Shown here: piece after piece, positions 21,331 through 28,666 of the stretch | Layout of the letters: the number at the start of each line of letters is the position of its first letter | Position numbering within the stretch: position 1 is the first letter of the stretch | Assembly (NCBI GenBank): GCA_038324115.1 | Contig: JBBQHQ010000017.1 | Location: forward strand, 1 to 28,666 | Source: Gaiellasilicea sp038324115 | GTDB taxonomy: Bacteria; Actinomycetota; Thermoleophilia; Gaiellales; Gaiellaceae | Direction of reading: 5' to 3' | Length of the DNA: 28,666 nt | Program-made: the position numbers and the translations under genes | Notes under the pieces: generated by a model | What the model was told of the DNA's origin: nothing | The model's database searches: none | Seen by the model: only the letters and a program-made list of their open reading frames with translations

Positions 21331-22833
21331 GTGGCAGAGTCTCGCAAGGTCGGCGGCGTCACCTATCGCGAAGCCGGCGCGGAGTACTTCGACCAGCGCA
21401 AGCTGAGGCGGCACGCGGGTGTCTGGTCGCTCTGGGCGCTCGGGGTGGCCGCGGTCATTTCCGGCGACTTCTTCGGCTGGAACTTCGGCCTCGCCTACGG
21501 TTTCGGGGGCTTGCTCGTCGCGACGGTGATCGTGACCGTCATGTACTTCGGGCTCGCGTTCTCGATCTCGGAGATGTCGCCTGCGCTTCCCCACACAGGG
21601 GGCGCCTACTCGTTCGCCCGCTCCGCGATGGGGCCATGGGGTGGCTTCACGACCGGGGTCGCCGAGACGATCGAGTATGTGATCACTCCGGCCGTGATCG
21701 TCGTCGGGATCGGCAGCTACATGAACTCGATCAGCGACGATCTCTTCGGGTTCACGCTCTCCCAGCCGATCTGGTGGGTGATCTTCTACGCGATCTTCGT
21801 TGGCCTGAACACCATCGGAGTCGAGGCGAGCTTCCGCTTCACGGTCGCGATCTGCTTCATCTCCCTGGCGATCCTGGGGATCTTCTACGTCGGCGCGCTG
21901 ACGGAGCTCGACTTCTCCAAGTTCGCGATCGACACCCAGGGAGGCTGGTTCACGGAAGGCGTGCCGGGCATCTTCTACGCCCTCCCGTTCGCGATCTGGT
22001 TCTACCTGGCGATCGAGGAGCTGCCACTCGCGGCGGAGGAGTCCTCCGACCCCAAGCGGGACATCCCGCGCGGGACGATCTACGGGCTGATCACGCTCGT
22101 CGTCACCGGCTTCCTCGTCCTCTTCCTGAACGCGGGGATCTCGCCGGGCTCGAAGGAGCTCTCGACCTCCGGTGAGCCGCTCCTCGACGGCTTCAAGACG
22201 ATCTTCGGCGAGGGCACGTCGGCCTCGGTCCTCGGCCTCGCCGCGGTCGCCGGCCTCGTGGCGAGCTTCCACACGATCATCTTCGCGTACGGCCGGAACA
22301 TCTTCTCGCTCTCGCGGGCCGGGTATTACCCGCACCCGCTCTCGATCACCCACGGGACGCGGAACACACCTCACGTCGCCCTCGTGCTCGGCGCGGTGGT
22401 CGGCTGGATCGCCGCCTACATCCTCTACAAGTGGGGAACGGGAACGGTCGGCGCCGCGCTCCTGAGCATGGCCGTCTTCGGGGCCGTGATCTCGTACTTC
22501 ATGCAGTCGGTCTCGTTCGTGATGCTCCGGCGGAACCTGCCGTTGATGGAGCGCCCGTATCGCAGCCCCGTCGGGATCGGGGGAGCCGTCATTGCGGGCG
22601 TGATCGCGCTGATCTCGCTGGTGGCGCTCTTCTGGAACGACGACTACCGGCCGGGCGTCTACGGCGTCGCCCTCTTCTACGTGGTCGCGATCGCCTACTT
22701 CGCGGCGATGGGGCGGCACCGCCTCGTGCTCTCCCCCGAGGAGGAGTTCGCGATGGGCCACGGCCACCTCGGCGGCGGGGTCGAGGCACAGATGGACGAT
22801 GTGCCGCCCGCTCCGACTCCGGGCGCGCCGTAG
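21331..22833 (+). CDS. eat: ethanolamine-type amino acid/amine permease (APC superfamily)
   Basis: 500 residues, about twelve helices. The sequence fits ethanolamine permeases: YFDQRKLRRHAGVWSLWALG at the start, GVAAVISGDFFGWNFGLAYGFGG, SPALPHTGGAYSFARSAMGP, and FYLAIEELPLAAEESSDPKRD, a hallmark loop of the Eat family. It imports ethanolamine or a related small amine. GTG 21331 is preferred over ATG 21313 because GGAGG (21319-21323) sits 7 bases before it. A ligase and hydrolase of the gamma-glutamyl pathway follow, so the imported amine is probably glutamylated at once. Confidence 0.85.
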   Translation: MAESRKVGGVTYREAGAEYFDQRKLRRHAGVWSLWALGVAAVISGDFFGWNFGLAYGFGGLLVATVIVTVMYFGLAFSISEMSPALPHTGGAYSFARSAMGPWGGFTTGVAETIEYVITPAVIVVGIGSYMNSISDDLFGFTLSQPIWWVIFYAIFVGLNTIGVEASFRFTVAICFISLAILGIFYVGALTELDFSKFAIDTQGGWFTEGVPGIFYALPFAIWFYLAIEELPLAAEESSDPKRDIPRGTIYGLITLVVTGFLVLFLNAGISPGSKELSTSGEPLLDGFKTIFGEGTSASVLGLAAVAGLVASFHTIIFAYGRNIFSLSRAGYYPHPLSITHGTRNTPHVALVLGAVVGWIAAYILYKWGTGTVGAALLSMAVFGAVISYFMQSVSFVMLRRNLPLMERPYRSPVGIGGAVIAGVIALISLVALFWNDDYRPGVYGVALFYVVAIAYFAAMGRHRLVLSPEEEFAMGHGHLGGGVEAQMDDVPPAPTPGAP

Positions 22834-22849
22834 ACTCGGCCGAACGATC

Positions 22850-22878
22850 GGGAGGGCCGGCGCGGTGCCGGCCCTCCC
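22850..22878 (+). terminator. hairpin between permease and ligase genes
   Basis: A perfect 12-bp stem (22850-22861 with 22867-22878) around a 5-base loop, then ACCTTCG with no T-run. It ends about 7 bases before the GAGGAG ribosome site of the ligase gene, so it may set the relative expression of the two genes rather than stop transcription. Confidence 0.6.
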
Positions 22879-22894
22879 ACCTTCGAGGAGACCG

Positions 22895-24229
22895 ATGCTG
22901 AGCCTGGACGAGCTCCGGACCGAGATCGAGAGCGGCGCGATCGACACCGTGGTCGTCGCCTTCACGGACATGCAGGGGCGGCTGCTCGGGAAGCGGCTGC
23001 ACGGCGAGTTCTTCCTCGAGGAGACCGACGCCGGCCATCCCGTCGAGGGTTGCAACTACCTGCTCGCGCTCGAGATGGAGATGGATCCCGTGCCCGGCTA
23101 CGCGCTCGCGAGTTGGGAGCGGGGCTACGGCGACTTCGGGATGCAGCCGGACTTCTCGACCCTGCGCCGGATCCCGTGGCTCGAGGCGACCGCGCTCGTC
23201 CTCTGTGACGTCGTCTGGCACGACGGCTCGCCGGTGGCGCCCTCGCCGCGCCAGGTCCTGCGCGCCCAGATGGAGCGGGCGGAGGCGCTCGGCCTGACGC
23301 CGATGCTCGGCTCGGAGCTCGAGTTCTACCTCCTTCAGGAGACCTACGAGGAGGCCCATCGCAAGCACTACCGCGAGCTGACCCCTTCGGTCCCGTACAT
23401 CCTCGACTACCACATCCTCGCCTCCACCTTCGACGAGCCGTTCATCCGCCAGATCCGGAACGGGATGCACGCCGCCGGGATCAAGGTCGAGACCTCGAAG
23501 GGCGAGGCCTGGCCGGGGCAGCACGAGATCAACTTCCGCTACGCGGACGCGCTGACGATGGCCGACAACCACACGGTCTACAAGAACGGCGCCAAGGAGA
23601 TCGCGCACCTGAACGGCCGTTCGCTGACCTTCATGGCGAAGCCCGACCACACGTGGATCGGGAACTCCTGCCACATCCATTCCTCGCTCTGGCGCGGGTC
23701 GGAGAGCGCCTTCGCCGGCGAGACGAAGGAGTTCGAGGGCTGGCTGGCCGGCCAGATCGCCTGCCTGAAGGAGCTGGCCGTCTTCCTGGCCCCGAACGTC
23801 AACTCCTACAAGCGCTACGCGGCCGGCAGCTGGGCGCCGACGACGCTCGCGTGGGGGCGGGACAACCGCACGTGTGGCTTCCGGATCGTCGGCCACGGGG
23901 CGTCGCTGCGCACGGAGACCCGGATCCCCGGCGCAGACGCGAACCCCTATCTCGCCTTCGCTGCAGTGATCGCGGCGGGTCTGCACGGGATCGAGCAGGG
24001 ACTCGAGCTGCCGGCGGCGCTCGAGGGGAACGCCTACGAGTCGGATGCCGAGCGCTTCCCCCATTCGCTCCGAGAGGCGATCGAGACGCTCGAGACCGGG
24101 ACGATGGCGCGCGCTGCGTTCGGCGATGAGGTCGTCGAGCACTACCTCAACTACGCGCGGACGGAGCAGCGGCTCTTCGACAGCGTCGTCACCTGCTACG
24201 AGCGGGAGCGGTTCTACGAGCGCGGCTAG
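22895..24229 (+). CDS. glutamine-synthetase-like gamma-glutamyl-amine ligase (GlnA4/PuuA type)
   Basis: 444 residues from ATG 22895 (GAGGAG upstream). It has the glutamine synthetase fold with metal-binding E141 and E143 in MLGSELEFYLL, PGQHEINFRYADAL, the ATP-region motif GNSCHIHSSLW, and the Arg-rich active site NRTCGFRI. The adenylylation-loop Tyr of GlnA is not seen. Proteins of this group (PuuA for putrescine, GlnA3 for polyamines, GlnA4 for ethanolamine in Streptomyces) join glutamate to an amine using ATP instead of making glutamine. The ethanolamine-type permease upstream and the PuuD-like hydrolase downstream favour a GlnA4-like role, with a polyamine as the alternative. The PuuD-like start is 4 bases after this stop. 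Confidence 0.85.
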   Translation: MLSLDELRTEIESGAIDTVVVAFTDMQGRLLGKRLHGEFFLEETDAGHPVEGCNYLLALEMEMDPVPGYALASWERGYGDFGMQPDFSTLRRIPWLEATALVLCDVVWHDGSPVAPSPRQVLRAQMERAEALGLTPMLGSELEFYLLQETYEEAHRKHYRELTPSVPYILDYHILASTFDEPFIRQIRNGMHAAGIKVETSKGEAWPGQHEINFRYADALTMADNHTVYKNGAKEIAHLNGRSLTFMAKPDHTWIGNSCHIHSSLWRGSESAFAGETKEFEGWLAGQIACLKELAVFLAPNVNSYKRYAAGSWAPTTLAWGRDNRTCGFRIVGHGASLRTETRIPGADANPYLAFAAVIAAGLHGIEQGLELPAALEGNAYESDAERFPHSLREAIETLETGTMARAAFGDEVVEHYLNYARTEQRLFDSVVTCYERERFYERG

Positions 24230-24233
24230 GCCG

Positions 24234-24935
24234 GTGATCGGGATCACGGCGTACGCCGAGCCGAGCGTGCGCTGGGGTGCCTGGGACCTGCCGGCGGCGC
24301 TGATCCCGCTCGCGTACGTGCGGGCGATCGAGGCGGCGGGCGGCCGGCCGCTGCTCGTGCCGCCGAGCGAGGAGGGGCTGGAGGAGACGCTCGCCGTCCT
24401 CGACGGGATCCTCTTCTCGGGCGGCTCCGACCTCGACCCGAGCCTCTACGGGCAGGAGCCCCACTCCGAGACGGACGGGATCAGGCCCGAGCGCGACCGG
24501 GGCGAGCTCGCGCTCCTCACCGCAGCGCTCGAGCACGACCTGCCGGTGCTCGCCGTGTGCAGGGGCTCGCAGCTCCTCAACGTCGCCTGCGGCGGTGACC
24601 TCGTCCAGCACCTCCCGGACGTCGTCGGGCACGAGCGGCACAAGCACACGCCGGGGGTTTTCGCCGACCACGACATCGAGGTGGCTAAGGGGACCAGGCT
24701 CGCCCGGCTCCTCGGCGACCGCGCGCCCGTCAAGTCCCACCACCACCAGGGCCTCGGCCGGATCGGGGACGGGCTCGTCACCTCGGCCCACGCCGACGAC
24801 GGGACGCCCGAGGCGATCGAGGATCCTGCGAAGTCGTTCGCGCTCGGCGTGCTCTGGCATCCCGAGGAGGCGGAAGATAGAGGGCTCTTCGAGGGGCTCG
24901 TCGAGGCCGCCCGGGCCCGCCGCGAGGCGCGCTAG
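24234..24935 (+). CDS. class I glutamine amidotransferase-like gamma-glutamyl hydrolase (PuuD-like)
   Basis: 233 residues. The catalytic triad is present: C109 in LAVCRGSQLLNVACGG, H209 and E211 in VLWHPEE; SHHHQGLG precedes it. PuuD cleaves gamma-glutamyl-GABA to GABA and glutamate; here it would release the oxidised product from the glutamyl carrier. The GTG at 24234 is the only reasonable start, since the frame upstream has no start before the ligase stop. It is 4 bases from the ligase gene and thus cotranscribed. The last 4 bp overlap the convergent proline-rich membrane gene. Confidence 0.88.
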   Translation: MIGITAYAEPSVRWGAWDLPAALIPLAYVRAIEAAGGRPLLVPPSEEGLEETLAVLDGILFSGGSDLDPSLYGQEPHSETDGIRPERDRGELALLTAALEHDLPVLAVCRGSQLLNVACGGDLVQHLPDVVGHERHKHTPGVFADHDIEVAKGTRLARLLGDRAPVKSHHHQGLGRIGDGLVTSAHADDGTPEAIEDPAKSFALGVLWHPEEAEDRGLFEGLVEAARARREAR

Positions 24936-25684
24936 CGCGAGACGGGAGGCGAGAGCGGCGGGGCCGGGAAGGCCTCTCCGCCCGACACTGCGAGCTGCTG
25001 TTGCTCTTCCTGGTGCTGCGGAGGCTCGGGAGGAGGCGAGGGAACGGAGGTGAGCACGGGCGGAAGCGGAGGAGGGGTCGATGCAGGGGGCGCGGTGGTC
25101 GGCCGCAGGAGCGGCGGCGACTGCGGGAGCGGCGCGGGCTGCTGCACGGCGCGCACGAGCGGCGGCACCGGGGTGGCCTGCTGCTGCGGCTCGAGCAGGG
25201 CCGGTGCCGGAGTCAACACGACCTGGGGAGCCGCGAGCGGGGGCTGGGCGAGCACGGGCGAAGCCGAGGCCGGGGCGGGGGCCGGGGCCGGCGCGGGAGC
25301 CGCCGTGCCGCGGGCGGCCTGCGCCCGCTGGGTCAGCGCGGCGACGAGCTGGGCCATCCGCGCGTCGCTCCGTGAGAGGCGGTCTTCGAGGTCGAGCTGG
25401 AGCCGTGCCTGCTCGGCCATCCGGTGGTACATCCGGGCGCGCGAGTCGCCGATCACGAAGCCGGCGAGGAGTCCGATCGTGACGCCGAGGAGGAGAGAGG
25501 CGAGCCCGAAGCTCGAGGGGATGGGAAGGACGAAGTCGAGCGGGGTCAGCGGGACGGCGCCGAAGAGGCCGCCGAGGAAGCCGCCCACGCCGATTCCGGC
25601 GCGCGAGACGGCGCTGGCTTTGGACTCGTAGTGCTCGACGAGCTCGACGACTGCCCTCTGATCCACGGCGGCTCCCACGTCCAT
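24932..25684 (-). CDS. membrane-anchored proline/glutamine-rich protein
   Basis: 250 residues from ATG 25684. The N-terminal domain includes a helix (VVELVEHYESKASAVSRAG) followed by two hydrophobic segments separated by a proline turn (GIGVGGFLGGLFGAVPLTPLD, LASLLLGVTIGLLAGFVIG). Then comes a charged helical stretch (ARMYHRMAEQARLQLDLEDR, SDARMAQLVAALTQR), likely a coiled coil. The last 110 residues are an Ala/Pro/Gln-rich disordered tail. No family recognised. It lies on the opposite strand inside the amine cluster, splitting it, so it is probably not part of the pathway. Confidence 0.75.
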   Translation of the reverse strand: MDVGAAVDQRAVVELVEHYESKASAVSRAGIGVGGFLGGLFGAVPLTPLDFVLPIPSSFGLASLLLGVTIGLLAGFVIGDSRARMYHRMAEQARLQLDLEDRLSRSDARMAQLVAALTQRAQAARGTAAPAPAPAPAPASASPVLAQPPLAAPQVVLTPAPALLEPQQQATPVPPLVRAVQQPAPLPQSPPLLRPTTAPPASTPPPLPPVLTSVPSPPPEPPQHQEEQQQLAVSGGEAFPAPPLSPPVSR

Positions 25685-25734
25685 TTCATCGGCGCCCCAC
25701 GCGGGACCCTTGAGGGTTGTGTTCAGATACGTCG

Positions 25735-27084
25735 GTGCTGATCGTGCGGAACCCTGCGACCGAGGAGCCGCTGGCCGAGCTGGAGCAGGCGGGCGTGCCC
25801 GAGACCGACGAGCACGTCGCCCGCGCGAAGGCGGCGTACCCGGGTTGGCGAGCAGTCTCGCCGGCCGACCGGGGCCGGCTTCTGCGCCGGCTCGCGGGGC
25901 TCGTCGAGGAGCACGGGGAGGAGCTGGCCCGGCTCGAGTCGCGCAACGCAGGCAAGCCGATCAGCGGCGCCCGGGGCGAGATTGGGATGGTCGCGGACGT
26001 CTTCCATTTCTACGCCGGCGCGGTCGACAAGCACCACGGCGAGACGATCCCCGTCGGCGGCGGCGTCGATCTGACCTTCCGGGAGCCGCTCGGGGTCGTC
26101 GGCTTGATCGTGCCCTGGAACTTCCCGCTCAACATCGCGAGCTGGAAGCTCGGCCCGGCGCTCGCGTGTGGGACCACGGTGGTGCTCAAGCCGGCCGAGC
26201 TGACGCCGCTCTCGGCGCTCCGCCTCGCCGAGCTCGCGCTGGAGGCCGGGATCCCGGAGGGCGTCCTCAACGTGGTCGTCGGCAAGGGGTCGGTTGCGGG
26301 CGCGCGGCTCGTCGAGCACCCGGATGTGGCGAAGATCGGCTTCACCGGCTCGACCGAGGTCGGGCGGGAGGTGATGCGTGCTGCCGCCGGGACGATCAAG
26401 CGGGTCACGCTCGAGCTCGGCGGCAAGTCTGCCAACGTCGTCTTCGCGGACGCGGACCTGGAGAAGGCTGCAGCCGCAGCGCCGTATGCCGTCTTCGACA
26501 ACGCCGGCCAGGACTGCTGCGCGCGCTCTCGGATCCTCGTCGAGCGCAGCGCGTACGACCGCTTTCTGGAGCTGCTCGTGGAGGCGACGCGCGGTGTGAA
26601 GGTCGGCGACCCCGAGGAGGACGCGACCGAGATGGGCCCCTTGATCTCCGCGCAGCACCGCGAGACAGTCGCTTCCTTCGTCGAGGGCGAGCCGCTGTTC
26701 CGGGGCGAGATGCCGGCGGGGAAGGGCTACTGGTACCCGTGCACGCTCGTCGAGGCGTCGAACGACGACCGGGTCGCGCGGGAGGAGGTCTTCGGCCCCG
26801 TCGCGGCGGTGATCCCGTTCGCCGACGAGGCGGAGGCGGTCCGGCTCGCGAACGACACCCCCTACGGGCTTTCCGGATCGATCTGGACCCGCGACGGTGC
26901 CCGCTCGCTCCGCGTCGCCCGAGCGCTCGAGGCCGGGGTGCTGTCGGTCAACTCGAACAGCTCGGTGCGCGTTTCGACCCCGTTCGGCGGGATGAAGCAG
27001 TCCGGCTTCGGCCGGGAGCTGGGAATGCACGCGCTGGAGGGGTACTCGGACGTGAAGAACGTCTACATCTCGACGGAGGAGTGA
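25735..27084 (+). CDS. aldehyde dehydrogenase (NAD(P)-dependent)
   Basis: 449 residues using GTG 25735. TTG 25717 is an alternative adding six residues, with no ribosome site clearly favouring either. It carries the full family pattern: PWNFPLN, KPAELTPLSAL, GFTGSTEVGR, the general base Glu in TLELGGKSAN (E227), and the nucleophile in NAGQDCCARSR (first Cys, C261). The length is slightly short (usual about 480-500), with a trimmed N-terminus. In this cluster it would oxidise a gamma-glutamyl-aminoaldehyde or the aldehyde from ethanolamine to the acid, the step filled by PuuC or the GlnA4-cluster dehydrogenases. Substrate is by context only. Confidence 0.9.
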   Translation: MLIVRNPATEEPLAELEQAGVPETDEHVARAKAAYPGWRAVSPADRGRLLRRLAGLVEEHGEELARLESRNAGKPISGARGEIGMVADVFHFYAGAVDKHHGETIPVGGGVDLTFREPLGVVGLIVPWNFPLNIASWKLGPALACGTTVVLKPAELTPLSALRLAELALEAGIPEGVLNVVVGKGSVAGARLVEHPDVAKIGFTGSTEVGREVMRAAAGTIKRVTLELGGKSANVVFADADLEKAAAAAPYAVFDNAGQDCCARSRILVERSAYDRFLELLVEATRGVKVGDPEEDATEMGPLISAQHRETVASFVEGEPLFRGEMPAGKGYWYPCTLVEASNDDRVAREEVFGPVAAVIPFADEAEAVRLANDTPYGLSGSIWTRDGARSLRVARALEAGVLSVNSNSSVRVSTPFGGMKQSGFGRELGMHALEGYSDVKNVYISTEE

Positions 27085-27086
27085 CC

Positions 27087-27860
27087 GTGGCCGGGAGGCT
27101 TGACGGAAAGGTCTGCGTGATCACAGGCGCGGGCGGCGGAATGGGCCGGGAGGCGGCGATCGTCTTCACCGGCGAGGGTGCGAAGGTCTGCGTGGCCGAC
27201 CTCGACGAGACGACCGCGGCGGAGACCGTCGGTCTGTGCAGCGGCGAGGCTTTTGCGGTCGCCGCGAACGTGGCCGAGGAGGCGGATGTCGAGCGGATGC
27301 TCGCCGCGACGGCCGAGCGCTTTGGCGGGATCGACGTCCTCTACAACAACGCCGGGATCTCCCCGGACGACGACGCTTCGGTTCTCGACACCTCCGTCGA
27401 GGCCTGGGACCGCGTCCAGGCCGTGAACACGCGCGGCGTCTTCCTCTGCTGCAAGCACGGGATCCCGTACCTGCTCGAGCGAGGAGGCGGCTCCGTGATC
27501 AACGTCGCCTCGTTCGTCGCGATCCTCGGCGCCGCCACCTCGCAGATCTCCTACACCGCCTCGAAGGGGGCGGTGCTCTCGCTCACACGCGAGCTGGGCG
27601 TCCAGTTCGCCCGCCAGGGGGTGCGTGTGAACGCGCTCTGCCCGGGGCCGGTGGAGACGCCGCTCCTGCTCAACATCTTCGGGAGCGACCCGGCCGCGCT
27701 CGAGCGCCGGCGGATCCACTGGCCGATGGGCAGGCTCGCGAAGCCGCGCGAGATCGTCGACGCCGCGCTCTTCCTCGCGAGCGACGAGAGCTCGTACGTG
27801 AATGCCTCCACCTTCCTCGTGGACGGCGGGCTGACCGCGTCGTACGTGACCCCGGAGTAA
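27087..27860 (+). CDS. short-chain dehydrogenase/reductase, second
   Basis: 257 residues using GTG 27087, with GGAGGA (27075-27080) 6 bases upstream; GTG 27081, overlapping the previous stop, is possible too. Classical SDR: TGAGGGMG at 13-20, NNAG at 87-90, S142, Y156 and K160 (YTASK), and a C-terminal FLVDGGLTASY. ADLDE after the second strand suggests NAD preference. Cotranscribed with the aldehyde dehydrogenase. Likely to handle an alcohol/aldehyde pair in amine breakdown; the exact substrate is unclear. Confidence 0.9.
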   Translation: MAGRLDGKVCVITGAGGGMGREAAIVFTGEGAKVCVADLDETTAAETVGLCSGEAFAVAANVAEEADVERMLAATAERFGGIDVLYNNAGISPDDDASVLDTSVEAWDRVQAVNTRGVFLCCKHGIPYLLERGGGSVINVASFVAILGAATSQISYTASKGAVLSLTRELGVQFARQGVRVNALCPGPVETPLLLNIFGSDPAALERRRIHWPMGRLAKPREIVDAALFLASDESSYVNASTFLVDGGLTASYVTPE

Positions 27861-27890
27861 CCGTCTCGGCCAGTTCCGCGTTGAAGAGGC

Positions 27891-28103
27891 ATGTGCCTCT
27901 TGTGCGACCAGCCTGATGCCTCGGAGCTGGACGGCTTCTGCCCCGCCTGCCTGGTCCCCTTCCGGATCGAGGTCGTGAGCGGGCTGCGCCAGCTCGGCGA
28001 GTACCTCACGGCCTGGGCGGCGTTCGCCGAGTGGTGCGACGGCCGCCGGTTCGAGCGCTCGAGCAGCCGCTTCGCGCGCGGGCTCGTAGGCGAGGCGCTC
28101 TAG
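27891..28103 (+). CDS. small zinc-ribbon-like protein
   Basis: 70 residues from ATG 27891. Two CxxC-type knuckles, CLLC (residues 2-5) and CPAC (17-20), can hold one zinc ion. The rest is helical (FRIEVVSGLRQLGEYLTAWAAFAEW) with a basic end. No known family. Its stop overlaps the convergent YjbQ gene by 4 bp. Confidence 0.65.
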   Translation: MCLLCDQPDASELDGFCPACLVPFRIEVVSGLRQLGEYLTAWAAFAEWCDGRRFERSSSRFARGLVGEAL

Positions 28104-28588
28104 GCCGAGGCGCCGACGACCTGGACGAGCCAGCGTCGGTCGCGCTCGCGGTCCAGCTCCATGAACAAGATCCGCTGCCAGGTGCCGAGCATCAGCTCGC
28201 CGTCCCGGACGGGGATCGACTCGCCCGCGGGGCCGAGCAGCATCGACATGCAGTGCGAGTGGCCGTTGCCGAAGTCCATATCCTCGGGGCAGATGTTCTC
28301 GGTGCGCCGGTCCCAGTCGTCGTGCGCGTAGTAGTGGTCCCGCGGCACCAGCCGCTTCAGGAGCACGGCGAAGTCCTCGAGGAAGCCGGTCTCGAACTCG
28401 TTCACGCGCACCGAGCAGGTGGTGTGCGGCGAGAAGACGCAGCAGATCCCGTCCTTGACGCCGCTCTCGTGGACCGCCTCGCGTACCTCGTCGGTGATGT
28501 CCGTGACCGTGAGGCCCCCTGCGGTGCGGAGCTGGGTTTCCCGGCTGTAGGCCTTCACTTCCTGGGGTGTCTTCTCGAAGATCGTCAC
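28100..28588 (-). CDS. YjbQ family protein (UPF0047)
   Basis: 162 residues from GTG 28588. Matches YjbQ throughout: VFSPHTTCSVRVNEFE, HDDWDRRTENICPED, NGHSHCMSMLLGPAGESIPV and GELMLGTWQRILFMELD. The conserved histidines and cysteines in HTTC and HSHC form the putative active site. The family is widespread; E. coli YjbQ has weak thiamine-phosphate-synthase activity, and the true function is uncertain. Length is slightly longer than the usual 135-140 because of an N-terminal extension. A tRNA gene on the same strand lies 57 bp upstream. Confidence 0.9.
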   Translation of the reverse strand: MTIFEKTPQEVKAYSRETQLRTAGGLTVTDITDEVREAVHESGVKDGICCVFSPHTTCSVRVNEFETGFLEDFAVLLKRLVPRDHYYAHDDWDRRTENICPEDMDFGNGHSHCMSMLLGPAGESIPVRDGELMLGTWQRILFMELDRERDRRWLVQVVGASA

Positions 28589-28645
28589 GGCGCGGTGGAC
28601 ATTGTGACAGCACCCTCACGAGTGCCGCGGGGGAACGTTCGCGGA

Positions 28646-28666
28646 TGGGCCCGCCTGGATTCGAAC
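28646..28666 (-). tRNA. tRNA gene, 3' end only (cut by window edge)
   Basis: On the minus strand the last bases read a T loop TTCGAAT (28665-28659), T-stem strand CCAGG (28658-28654), acceptor strand CGGGCCC (28653-28647) and discriminator A (28646). CCA is not encoded. The 5' acceptor should be GGGCCCG. The anticodon is outside the window, so the amino acid is unknown. Confidence 0.8.

Overview
The window is about 28.7 kb of very GC-rich, densely packed bacterial DNA. Many genes start with GTG, neighbours often overlap by 1-4 bases, and several promoters sit so close to the start codon that the mRNA should be leaderless. Together with the gene content (a heliorhodopsin, a CarH-type B12 regulator, a GlnA4/PuuD-like amine cluster), this suggests a Gram-positive actinobacterium, most likely Thermoleophilia (Gaiellales or Solirubrobacterales). 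That placement is inferred from protein style only. No 16S gene or ribosomal protein is present to test it.

Layout. 1-3.9 kb: a metallo-beta-lactamase-fold gene broken by a 14-bp tandem duplication, a small secreted protein with a strong terminator, a cupin-TPR protein with an odd start codon, a VapBC toxin-antitoxin pair with a visible operator, a TfoX-N protein and a 1-Cys peroxiredoxin. 3.9-7.8 kb: a PAS protein, a TetR regulator divergent from a quinone-oxidoreductase-like enzyme with two matching operators between them, and an ABC-2 exporter pair. 7.9-13.3 kb: a candidate light-response island (below). 13.3-19.3 kb: an acetyltransferase; a five-gene run with a secreted M23 peptidase, small charged proteins, an MFS transporter and an unknown protein; then a convergent second MFS transporter. 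19.3-20.5 kb: a 1.2-kb non-coding stretch holding a three-copy family of structured repeats. 20.5-27.9 kb: an amine-utilisation cluster (short-chain dehydrogenase, ethanolamine-type permease, glutamine-synthetase-like ligase, PuuD-like hydrolase, aldehyde dehydrogenase, second short-chain dehydrogenase). 27.9-28.7 kb: a small zinc-ribbon protein, a YjbQ protein and the 3' end of a tRNA gene cut by the window edge.

The most interesting region is 7.9-13.3 kb. A heliorhodopsin gene (retinal lysine K232; H15, H72 and E99 matching the landmark residues of HeR 48C12) runs convergently into a five-gene operon of three small membrane proteins and two glycosyltransferases. That operon is transcribed divergently from a MerR-B12 regulator carrying the CarH signature W-x9-E-H and the cobalt-ligand histidine. 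The 95-bp divergent intergenic region contains three TnTACA-type repeats exactly 11 bp apart, the layout known for CarH operators, and the third repeat is the -35 box of the operon promoter. A second, weaker array faces it. I infer that blue/green light, through adenosylcobalamin, derepresses a cell-envelope glycosylation operon next to a retinal photoreceptor.

The second striking item is the repeat family at 19.38-20.30 kb. A hairpin pair (one with a perfect 15-bp stem), a 111-123-bp block closed by complementary CAGCGAG/CTCGCTG ends, a 57-59-nt variable stretch and a short conserved tail recur in the same order. Base changes between copies preserve pairing as plus-strand RNA. I do not recognise the family.
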